Assembly: GCA_003415625.1 (NCBI GenBank)
Contig: PYIU01000003.1
Location: 6,882,001 to 6,946,000, forward strand
Source of the DNA: Aquanectria penicillioides
Taxonomy: Eukaryota > Ascomycota > Sordariomycetes > Hypocreales > Nectriaceae
Length of the DNA: 64,000 bases
Direction of reading: 5' to 3'
Shown: positions 34,867-44,678 of the stretch, piece by piece
Layout: every line of letters starts with the position of its first letter
Numbering within the stretch: the stretch's first letter is position 1
Notes under the pieces: model-generated
Database searches by the model: none
Told to the model about the DNA's origin: nothing
The model's input: only the letters and a program-made list of their open reading frames with translations
Translations under genes and position numbers: made by a program

Positions 34867-36459
34867 TGCGACGGAAGAGAGTTGGAAGAGGAATTATCCA
34901 GGGAGGGGAAACGCGGAATCGAGCACGACGAAGGTGGTTCGTGAGGAGGACTGGACAGTGCGTGACCTATCGCGCGGGATATAAGCAAAGAGCGCTCAAT
35001 GAGCTATGATTCGCGAAAGAGAATGTCCCTCGACTCGGCCGGCTGGGAGACGGAGAATGAATGGATGAAAGGATGGACGCTTTCGGATGACGGATTGAGG
35101 TGGGGACCTATGTCGGAGCGGCACTGAAAATGCGGGATGGCGGGGTAGATCTCTGGGTTCGCAGCTGCTGACTCACTACCCGGCTCAGCCATCTTCGCCA
35201 ACGGAGGACTTTAGCAACACCGTAAAGTCTTATTCTCCTATTCGTATGTTGTAGGGAAAAAATCGCCGTTGCGAGGAGTTCGAAATTTGAGAGTAGACAT
35301 TGAGGATTGATTGGCTCTGGAAAGGAAGGCACCGTGACAGGTGCAAGACGATGAGCCGAGGCATTGAAAGGAATCTGCAATGTACCCTTCGTTCCGTAGA
35401 ATCGGTGCAAGCCTCGAGTTCATAATAAGTTCTGAACAGGGGTCCATAGAGCTCAATTAGTTCAATTTCCTGGCATTTGCAGAAACTATCCCGATGAAAA
35501 TTTCAAGTGAAGCTTACTGAGATGTCTTTTGACTCCAACATGTAAAGGTCTTCGCATAGACAACCGACAATGGCCATGACTCGTCGTCGGTTTTCATGCA
35601 TAGCTCATGAAAAAATGGCGGCCGGTTTGCACAAAGTGAGAAGTATTGGCGGTGGGAGTTGGTTGATAATATCAATATCAAGTTGCGGGGACTCGGACCA
35701 GGTACGGCGCAGCATTGGGAAAATAAGAATGAAGGCAATGGATTTGACCTGTAATGATTCTTCCTTGCCAATTATTTTCCATTACATATCAATAATTGAA
35801 CCATCACTGACAATGGTCAAATTGCTTTAATCAAAAAGAGGGGTGAGAAGGGGGGATATTGAGATGTGTGGGGATGGGGCTTCAAGAGAAACAACAACCG
35901 ACAGCCCCCATGTGCATGAACGGGTGGCAATTAAACTTGCAGTTACTATCAGTCTAATTTGCAGCACACAAGCCGATCTGTTTTCGTCCACTGTTTCTCA
36001 TAAAGTGGCTAAACACTGTTTGGTTTGGGAAGATCGGTGATTGATTCAGGGGCAAGCGAGATGAAACGCGAGATGATTGAGAACAGCGGGGGTCGGTTAG
36101 ATGAGATGGGAGCGAGAAGCTGCCAAGCCAAATTTGCCTCGCATTCACTTTCACTGCGTTTGAATAACCTGGGTTTTTAGAGCAACTACGCATCACAATG
36201 GCATATGCAGAGGGTTCGGAACATTTGAGGCTCGTCGCACAAAATAGTTTTATACATAACAAGACATGTCTCTGAACAGCCAGAGATCAAAATCTATATA
36301 CACAAACAAAACGCCCTCTTGGAAATGCTAGACAAGTGCAGTTTCCCGGGAAGACACCGTGTGTCAGGAAGTCCAACAAAGTGAAAGCGTCACAGACGCA
36401 AAACTCAGATGCGATTTAGCAAGGCCTTTCCCAAGCCTGCTGTTTCACTGTCGAGCTTT
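34867..36459. other. Intergenic region, 1.6 kb
   Basis: Promoter side of the QPT gene and 3' side of the AA9 gene, both on the minus strand. Short frames at 34988-36262 carry no recognisable domain. No gene seen. Confidence 0.55.
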
Positions 36460-37503
36460 TTACAGGCTGCGGCGAGCAGCACGGCGGCGGCGGCGGGCGG
36501 CGCAGCCAGTCTTGCCACCAGCGGTGGTGGTGGCAGCGGGAGCCTCGCTCTGGACCTGGGTAGCGGCAGCAGAGGTGACGATGGTGGAGAAGCTGGGAGT
36601 GGGAGTGCTGCCAGCGGGAGCAGTGACCTGAGCGGCAGCAGAGGTAGCGGCAGCAGAGGTAGCAGGAGCGGCAGAAGTGGCAGCAGCGGCAGAAGTGGCA
36701 GCAGGAGCAGAAGTGGCGGCGGCGGCGGAGGTGGCAGCGGCGGAGGTAGCGGCGGCGGCAGAGGTGCTGGAGCCGGAGCCGGAGCTGGAGCCGGAGCCGG
36801 TCCAGACCTCGGGGCCGGGGATGTCGTAGGAGGTGAAAGAGCCGTAGAGGTTGAACAGGATGCCGGGGTCACTGTAGGTGTAACCAGTGTTGAAGTCAAA
36901 CTTCTGGTCAGGGACGGCGCTGCCAGTGCCGGTGATCTCGAACTGAGCGCAAGAGGGGTAGAACTGAGCACCACGGGCAGAGTTGACGTTGTAGGCGGCG
37001 TCACTCTCGTGGAGGGCGATGATCTCCTGACGGATCAGGTACTTGCCAGCAGCGAGGCTGGAGGGGAGGGTGAAGCTGGCCTTGCCAGAGTTGGCAATGA
37101 TCTTGTCAACAGCCCACTCAGTGCCGTCGTAGCCATCCTCAGCGATCTTGGACCAGATGGCACCGGTGCCATCGGCGGTGGTGTACTCGGCAATGTAGGT
37201 AATGATGGGACCCTTGTGGGAGGAGGCGATGATGTCGTCATTGCGGTTGTCATGGTACCACTGGAAGGTGACCTCGTCGCCAGCAGCAGCAGAGACGAAG
37301 TTGGAGACGGCGGTGCCGCCGTTGACGTTGCAGACAATGTCGGCGCTGGTCAAGTCCTTGACGGGGCTGTTGCTGTCGGGGCTTCGGATGTACTTGGAGC
37401 GACCATCGCCCTGGTCCTCGCCGTTGACAAAGACGCCGTAAACCTGGGCGTGGGCGGCAACGGTGCTGGCCATGGCCAGAGCGGAAACAACGGAGTAACG
37501 CAT
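36460..37503 (-). CDS. Secreted AA9 lytic polysaccharide monooxygenase with Ala/Ser/Thr tail and Arg-rich end
   Basis: Intronless, 347 aa. The signal peptide (MRYSVVSALAMASTVAA) would leave His18 as the mature N-terminus, the first arm of the copper histidine brace. The second brace histidine is His96 (ASSHKGPIITY). The axial Tyr182 and second-sphere His165 and Gln180 lie in ALHESDAAYN and RGAQFYPSCAQFEI. Cys58-Cys185 can form the conserved disulfide. The domain ends near residue 235. It is followed by a ~75-residue Ala/Ser/Thr linker and a tail GKTGCAARRRRRAARRSL instead of a cellulose-binding CBM1. AA9 enzymes oxidatively cleave cellulose and related beta-glucans. A TATATAAG box lies about 265 bp upstream. 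The activity call is by family; substrate preference is not visible. Confidence 0.93.
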   Translation of the reverse strand: MRYSVVSALAMASTVAAHAQVYGVFVNGEDQGDGRSKYIRSPDSNSPVKDLTSADIVCNVNGGTAVSNFVSAAAGDEVTFQWYHDNRNDDIIASSHKGPIITYIAEYTTADGTGAIWSKIAEDGYDGTEWAVDKIIANSGKASFTLPSSLAAGKYLIRQEIIALHESDAAYNVNSARGAQFYPSCAQFEITGTGSAVPDQKFDFNTGYTYSDPGILFNLYGSFTSYDIPGPEVWTGSGSSSGSGSSTSAAAATSAAATSAAAATSAPAATSAAAATSAAPATSAAATSAAAQVTAPAGSTPTPSFSTIVTSAAATQVQSEAPAATTTAGGKTGCAARRRRRAARRSL

Positions 37504-37763
37504 TTTGAAAGATGGGTTGTTTTGTGTTTTAAAAACTTGGGAAACTTGTTTGTTGTGTGTTTGTAGATAATAAAAGACTGGATGAAGCGAAGGCTCACTA
37601 GGATGGATTCGACTTCAAGGGTTGAGAGAATGAAGGGTTGGCACAGCCAATAGAAAGAAATTGAAGAGAAAGAGAGTGAGAGACGAACAACAACAAAGTG
37701 GTTTGCGACGACGAGTGTAGAGAAAGGGAAGAAGAAGACGGTTGGGAGAATGACAGCTGCATC

Positions 37764-37771
37764 TTATATAT
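37764..37771 (-). promoter_or_regulatory. TATA box of the AA9 gene
   Basis: TATATAAG on the minus strand, about 265 bp upstream of the AA9 ATG, implying a leader of roughly 230 nt. Purine-rich sequence on the plus strand (pyrimidine-rich on the sense strand) fills the leader at 37660-37745. Call based on motif and position. Confidence 0.5.
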
Positions 37772-40700
37772 CGAGATGGCTTGCCTCCCTGCCAGGGGAG
37801 TCACTCTTACCTGGGTTAAGCATACTGCTCGTTTCCCCATCTCGGTTCCAATGCAGAGAGCCCGCTCCCCTGGAAATGACCACAGGGATGATCCACAAGC
37901 CTTCAGCGAGCAAGCTGGGATGAATTTTTTCCTTCTTCACTGTACGACAGGTCATCGAGGTGGGTGCCAAGGCGCACCTCAGACATGGAGCGTTGGGGAT
38001 CTAGCCAGGGCGGGACATGTGGCCGCGCCGTTCGGGGTCATGGGCCGTAAGCGACCTTTGCGAGGGCGGCAGCTTTGCAGGCAATCTAGATTAGATAGGG
38101 AGAGCCGGCTGAGAGCTGCGCGAATCTTGGAAGTGCTGGGCAATACCGAGAGGGCTCTCGCTCAGCGCCCTGGGCTAGGCTGGGCTGGGCTGGGCGCGAT
38201 ACCTATGCGTGCATGCAAGCAAGCGGTAGCAGTTCCGTAAGTTCAAGGGGGCCCCCCTGGCAAGCGAGAGCGCCACCCCAAGCGCTTGACGACCGGACCC
38301 CGGACGGCCCACATCGCCCTCCGAGTTGCCGTCGACATGATAGACGGAAAAATGGGGAGCGTCAAAATTGAAACTCGGCCGATAAGTTGGTGTAAACGGC
38401 GGGGGCTTGCTGCTTAACCGCACCCGGCCTCCGTCCCGGTGGCCTCGGTTTGAGCCTCAACAGGGATCGTCCAGGGCGCCGTCGCCATTGGGCAATTGGG
38501 GGGCCATGAAACTTGCTTCTCCTGATCGCTGCAACCCTTCAGGTCCCCCCCCTTCCGCCTTCTGGTCCCTTCAATCACGGGAGAATCGCCCGCCTGCCAG
38601 AGCTGGCAACTGTTGTCAAGCAAAAATTCTAGCGCCGGGCTCCTTTGACCGCTGCTCGCTAACCAGGATGTCATCGCCACCGCTGAGCCAGCACTCGAGA
38701 TGGGAGGCGGCCCTACGAAATGAGCCCTGTAAGCCTGCTGCTGTGTCCCATTGTACCTCACATACCAAACTAGGTACTACAATCGCAGGTTCGGCTAACT
38801 GCTTTCGCTCCCTGTCCATGTCACGGTGCCTTTTATTTCCTTCTCAATTGCTTCGCGCTGCCTTCTGTTCCATCGGCGCAACCATTGGAGCAACAAAGTG
38901 TCGGTTGCCCCGCTGCCAACCAACCCTCTGCCCCCCTCCCCTGAGACCCCCCGGTTCATCTCTACTCCCCCAGTGTGCAGCGCTGTGGACATGTACATAG
39001 GCCGTAGCAAGCCTGGCCGGGCATTACTTTGCCTCGCCGATGAATTCGCCTTACACCTGAAACGACGCGAAAATCATCTGATCAACGAGGGGGACGTCCA
39101 GCTTCCAAGACGAGGCCACCGCAAGATGAAGAAGCCTGTGAAACTTCGTGGCCTGACTGTCGGGAAAAGCAGCGATCGGTGTTTTAATTGAGGGCGGCAA
39201 GTTGCGAAACGGGCGCGAATACGCCCGACAGAGGAGAAATCCTCGAGAGAACCCTCAGGATTGATCGAGCAATTGATTTCAATTCACCTTGACCTAACGC
39301 AGGCTGATAGCGACGAGGGCAAACAACACCCTCTTCATTTGGGATCTCTAAAGCGGCGTGTCTCTAATTGCCACCCAACTAGCCTAAAACCGAGCATTTA
39401 TTCATTGATTATTATTATTGTGACTATGCTGCGAGATGCGCTCCACGCTTTCATTCTGTAACAGTGCCCGGGAAATTCAGTCTCCGTCAATTGAGCTGTT
39501 GAAGAGGACAGCCCGCATTTATCCCTCAATTTCCACGGACCAATTGGACCTGGACTTGTGCGTGCAAGCCCCCTCCAAGCCCAATGAGCAACAGTTTCTT
39601 GCCATTGACTGCAGAGGGAGAAAGGGCCGTCGAAGGAGGTCCCCTTGGACCCCAAGTGAGGGGAACGTGTTTCGTTTTTACAGGTTTCGAAATATTTCAT
39701 CATCATCGCGTGATGGCGTCGTTTGCGACGGGATTCGTCACCACGTAGCTTCGTTTCGCAGTTGGCCCCGAAACATTGTTGGATGAATGCTGTCCGTCGT
39801 TGTCGTTGGCATTGTCACCATTCAACCGAATATTTATGCTTAATCGCCTTTAAACTCAGCAGTAATAAGCTTGCGCCTGCGACAAAAACGCTGTTATTAA
39901 GGTTGTTCCGCGATGGAACACTGTCGGATCTGATTGGCGCCAACCCATCTCCGTCGACAAGGATGCTGGCGGAGATGACGCACCCCCCTTGCCTCGTTGA
40001 AATTCCCATTTTGCTTGTTCGAGCCTTCACACATCCGTGGAAAGAAGATAAGCTTCGAGCCTAAAGGACACCAATACGGCCTAAATTCAACCTCTCTTGT
40101 CTTTCTGTCATTAATTCTCTTTGTTTTGGTCTTTGGCCTTTCCTTTACTGACTTTGTTTCTTTCTTGTTCTTGCCCTTGTCCTTGTCGCTGTGACATCCA
40201 TCTGACATCCGCAGGAGCCACCTACCCGGTAGACCAACAGTAACCTACTATGTTCCCCAGATTTATTCATTGTAGCAATTGAATTGTGCTTCAAAATACA
40301 TTCGTTTGGACCTAAAAGCATCGGTCTATTACACGTGCATGACATTCCACATGAAATATAATTGACATTTACATAATTACACAAACTAATGCACCTTTTC
40401 GTTTATCCCGAAAAGTGATCTACCTGACGCGACGGGAATGTCAAGATTGATTGATGTTCGCTATCCTGCACGACTGGCCCCTCGATTCCTGAAATTCAGC
40501 CCCATGCCATTGCCCGAAACAGTTATCCAAAGTCCCAACGTGTTTGAGCACGCCCGATAGAGGGAGTTATTTCGGACACTTCCTCGCCTGTCAAAGACCG
40601 ATACCTTTGCGCGAGGAACTCTTCTAGTTGATTTCCTTCCGAAACTTGACCTCTAAACTCGTGTCTCGCGTTGCCCCCGAGGACTGAGTCTGGATGTTCT

Positions 40701-40873
40701 GGATCGCCCGTTAGTTCGTTCTGTTGGCCTCCACATCGCTTCGACCTCGTTTCGCTGCTCTTTCTCCAGAAGTGACACCAAAATCTTCCAAACCCCTCTC
40801 TTTTAAAACCATTGGTCAGGACTTGGGCGTCCGGACTTGGGTCGTTGGCCAGAGAAATTGGCTGGCGTGCAGA
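37772..40873. other. Gene-poor stretch, 3.1 kb
   Basis: Beyond the AA9 promoter this region has no recognisable gene on either strand. GGGCT-type short repeats occur at 38170-38195. The composition shifts from GC-rich (37.9-39.0 kb) to AT-richer (39.3-40.7 kb) toward the pseudogene zone. The longest frame (38407-39000 +) lacks domain or splice support. Confidence 0.5.
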
Positions 40874-42640
40874 TTAAGCTTGACCCATCTCCCTTGGGGA
40901 TTCGCTGTTGAAATCAATCAGGCTCATTTTCATCTCTCCGACAACCTGACTGCCTTGCGTGATTTCCAGTACAGACGGGGGCTTTCTCCAACGGCAGGGC
41001 CATGATGCCGCTATCGGTGTGGGGCGGATCGAAAAGTCTTTGGCCAACTCGAAGCACTCACAAGCCGAGCATCGCTTCACAGGTTCCAAGACTAGCATCT
41101 TGTCTAGAAAGAACCGCTTGAGTCTGTTTTCGGAATATGCAAGCCCCCATTTGACGAATATTGTGAACTCTTCGCACCGCCGGCACCGGTGTTCAGGGCT
41201 ATTTTGAAGACCAGAAGCCAGTTCATATGTGATGATGCCAAGTGACCAAACATTGGACCCAATACCATATAAGGGGTTGGCAGTAAGACACCCACGGTAG
41301 ACTTCTGGAGATATATACCTGAGAGTGCCGCCCAATGTTGTCAAATTTTGGCTCATCTTTGCGAGGCCAAAGTGGGCAATCTTGACAAAAATTGTACTGA
41401 GAGTTTTGTCGAAGCTTTGCAGAGGAATATTTTCTGGTTTCAAATCTCGATGTACGATCCGCGGTTCGAGGCCATGAAGATAGCTGAGTGCAGAGAGGCA
41501 CTGGAAAAAAACCTGCAAAGTTTGGAAGTCCGTGGTCTGTCCGATGTGGTCCCGCAGTGAGCCGCAAGGGATGTACTCCAATAACATTCGAGGGTAGCGC
41601 GACTCAGGCCCTTTCCCGATAATACTAACAATGTTCTCCTATCATTCCGTTAGAGATATGGACCTCAGAATAGTATTAACTTGTCGACTTACGTGGAAAG
41701 TTCTCTCATGACATTCGATTTCGTTATTCCATCTCTCGACACCTGCTGTTCCTTGCTCTTCCACCTGCCGGGTAGGGTGCTTGAGTTTTTGAAAGTATAG
41801 AACATAAAGTACCACTTGTTTCGGCAAGGGAGTACCTCTAGTTTTTGCTGAGGTGCTATGGTTCAATATGACTGCGTATTGTCTCCCGGAACTGACGTCC
41901 CAATATCGCGTCACAACCCCGAAGGCGCCTCGGCCAACTTCTCTGATCAGCAGCCGGATCGGCCCTCCTCCTATACAATAAGCGTTGCTTGGAACAACTG
42001 TTTGCATGTCGTTCTGGCTTATTTGGTGGTAAAAGACGCCTGCGTTGATGTCGCCCTGAAGAAATTTGCGAACTTTCTGACCGTACTTGGCTGGGCCGAT
42101 TGTGTGATTGGCAACTACAAGTAGGAACTTGAAGTTTTTACAAACTTCGATAGTGATGTTGGTTGATTCCTTGATCGCTTTATGTCGGCTCAGGATTCAG
42201 CGGAAATCCTTTCGTCGCTCTTCTCCGCCCCCTTCCTCGTATGCGACACTTAGTCCTATGCGGGAACCCACGTCAGTACCAGGCGATTTGTATCACAATC
42301 AGCAAAGCCTTCCGATTCATATGTCAAACGGAAGTGTCGCTGACTCAAATTCATCTCGGAAGGTAATATTATGACGCATGTTCGGCGATTGGTGCCGAAG
42401 ACAATCCTTGATCTGGTGCACGGGGGTTGGCTGAACTTGAATTCAAGGTATCGAAATTCCGTTGGGTTTCGGACAATCCCTTCATTTGTTTCCGTGAACA
42501 CTATTACCACATATTTGAATTCTGGTCCATTGAAGAAGATGTCGCATTGGTTATATTCGAAAGACAAATCATTCAATGGCTGACATTTTGCGATTGGCAG
42601 AAGGTCAACCGCGGAATAGAAGACGATTAAGGTGAATATT
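40874..42640 (-). pseudogene. Degenerate FHA-domain serine/threonine protein kinase
   Basis: Read 5' to 3' on the minus strand, an FHA-like segment (about 42580-42280; RIVFGTNRRTCVIILP, SQRHFRLTYE) precedes a kinase domain (about 41960-41000). Kinase landmarks are GRGAFGVV, HRDLKPEN, a GGTLRYISPE activation-segment end and VWSLGIITYE. An intron (41692-41639, GTAAGT...ATGATAG) splices RTFH to ENIVSIIG. Decay signs: no in-frame ATG at the 5' end; a one-base frame break near 42260-42275, after which the FHA continues as SRIGLSVAYEEGGGEERR; an in-frame TGA at 42197-42199, where the family usually has Trp; the beta-3 Lys is missing (QYAVIL); DFG is HFG; DVWSLG is NVWSLG. The family is a fungal FHA-kinase type. 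Even if expressed, the kinase half would be catalytically dead. Confidence 0.82.
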
Positions 42641-43515
42641 CCACGGCATTGCTTGTAATTGTTGGTGTAGGTTATGTATAGTATGCAGACAGAGGAGACA
42701 GGGGGCCCATTTTAGATGTGTCGCGCTTGACCACCCCGCTATTGGCAAAAGTGTAAGGCGCCCTACAACAGGTGCTATATGCAAGTAGGCCTATATTGAG
42801 TATGACAAGATGGGATTGGGGTGATGCTCACCTCCCATCTTACCAAATCCCTTTCCCCCCAGGCACTATCGTTGAAGATATGTTTTTATTTTCATTTTTA
42901 CTTATCGTTAGGGATTTCTTGTTTAATGAATTTGTTCTAGACTGGTTTTCAGATTGCTTGGCACCATGCAGCGCCGATTTGACGAGGGCCTGGTGAACAT
43001 CGACGCGAATTTTTAAAAGTTTGGACTACTTCATTTTTCTTCTTGCGAATCATCTCTGACTTGGAAGAACGACCCTTGTTATCTCACACAATTCGATACT
43101 CTTATCGCCCAAATCGCGATATTATTACCTACATTGAGGAATGATGGGACTGCACAGCGCATTCTTTGGGCTGTCTTGCTCTACTACTCTCACTTGGCCG
43201 GGTCGTGAGTAATTAGGTGCGGATTTATAGCCCCGGATCCGCAATCATACATCGAAATGTGAGAAATAGTTTAGCGAAGACGGTGTAAATTCGATGTGCA
43301 GCTAGTCTAGATTCCCTGCCATGAGTTCCGAACATCCTCGTAAATATGTTGGGTTGACTAGTTCTTTGTGATGCAAAATTTGTTCGCGCCTCCAAAAGTG
43401 CAGCCTCGTGGAGCTATTTGATGGCATATATCATCGCTTCTCCCGCAGCTGTGTGTGAATCCTGCCCAATAATCTTTTATTTCATTTTCGGGAAAGGATT
43501 GTGATATTCGGCGAT
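42641..43515. other. Spacer between two pseudogenes
   Basis: About 0.9 kb of AT-rich sequence between the kinase relic (-) and tyrosinase relic (+), in the position of a shared promoter of two divergent genes. No coding signal seen. Confidence 0.5.
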
Positions 43516-44678
43516 ATGAAAGCTTCTTCTGTCATTTCCTCGGCTTTGCGACGCAGCCCAACTTCAAGGCGATGCACCGGATGGGCAAATTCAATTCGCC
43601 CAGTTGATAGAGAAAATTAAGGAAATTGCCCTCACCGCCCTCGATGAACATGAGAGCGACCTTCGAAAGCGCAGTAAGACGCCTAGCTGTACATCTAAAA
43701 ATGTCGTATTTCGACGAAAGTAGTATGTCCCAATTGGATATCCCTCTCCATCACGGCTCTGGGTTGACGTATTCTTCAGCGGTTCACTATCCAAGAAGGA
43801 GCCCCTTTCATACATAAATGCGGTTAAATGCCTTCAAAGACTGCCTCCGAGGACACCTCAAAACGTCTCTGCTGGAGCCCGGTCCCGAGTACGTTGGTCC
43901 CTAGGAATGCGGGCATACGGGGTATCAGCTGGTAAAGTCTTCAGACGCACCGCAATCTTGAAACATCGGCTGACAATTGGCACAAGTATTGGGACAGGCA
44001 TAGATATGCCTCTGCACCTGAGAAGTCTCCCATCTTCAACGGCGACCCGTACAGTCTGGGGGCAACGGGGAGTATGTTGCTCGTGAGGGCCTAGTAATCT
44101 CCCCACTAGACGGGGTTGGTGGTGGTGATATTTAGCTTTCAGTAGGCGTCGGGGAGGGTTTGTGGTCACTGGCCCATTCGCCAACATGACAGTCAATTTG
44201 GGCCCGGTAGGTGGTCTCCAAGGAACTAACCCGGGCCCTGATGGGGCATGGTGGGATTCACTACGCCATTAGGCAAGTTGACAGTGCCGATCCTCATGCA
44301 AGATCTGCGGTATTCTAACGGCCTCCAGCGGTGATCCTGGCGCTGATCTCTTCACTTCCCCTGGCGACCCGGCATTCTGGGTCCATCACGGGATGAGGGA
44401 CAGAATGTGGACATTTGGGTAGGTGCCGAATTGCTTTTTTGTTTGGTTCTGTCACACAATCTGACTCCATGGTTTCTTTTAGGCAAGCTCTGGATCCCAA
44501 GAAGCGCCGTCAGGATTTGAATGGTGGGGACTATGGCCACATCACCGGGGCAAATAGTCCGTCATCAAGGAAGACCTAGCTTGACGATGTTATTGACATG
44601 GGATACGCGGGGGAATCGATCAAGATTGCGGATGTCATGGATACTTTCTCGGGGCCGTTTTGTTACTTTTACCTCTGA
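43516..44678 (+). pseudogene. Broken fungal tyrosinase (type 3 copper protein)
   Basis: Several frames must be joined to follow it. The ATG at 43516 opens a short signal-like peptide. One base out of frame comes DAAQLQGDAPDG and a helical stretch to RSKTPSCTSKNVVFRRK. An intron (43723-43779) joins to YGSLSKKEPLSYINAVKCLQ. The CuA region with its three histidines is missing: sequence jumps near 43890-43960 to NWHKYWDRHRYA and SPIFNGDPYSLGGNG. Later pieces are GPFANMTVNLGPVGG, then SPGDPAFWVHHGMRDRMW (CuB HH...DR.W). A second intron (44419-44482) leads to QALDPKKRRQDLNGGDYG. A TAG at 44577-44579 follows, then DDVIDMGYAGESIKIADVMD and the terminal FSGPFCYFYL before TGA 44676-44678. Tyrosinases oxidise phenols to quinones. 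Loss of CuA plus multiple frame breaks makes this a clear pseudogene. Confidence 0.88.

Noticed and set aside
33919..34944. A 341-codon plus-strand frame
   Set aside because: Antisense shadow of the quinolinate phosphoribosyltransferase gene, including its intron.
36409..37566. A 385-codon plus-strand frame rich in Gly/Ser
   Set aside because: It is antisense to the AA9 gene and arises from its repetitive Ala/Ser codons. No start context or domain.
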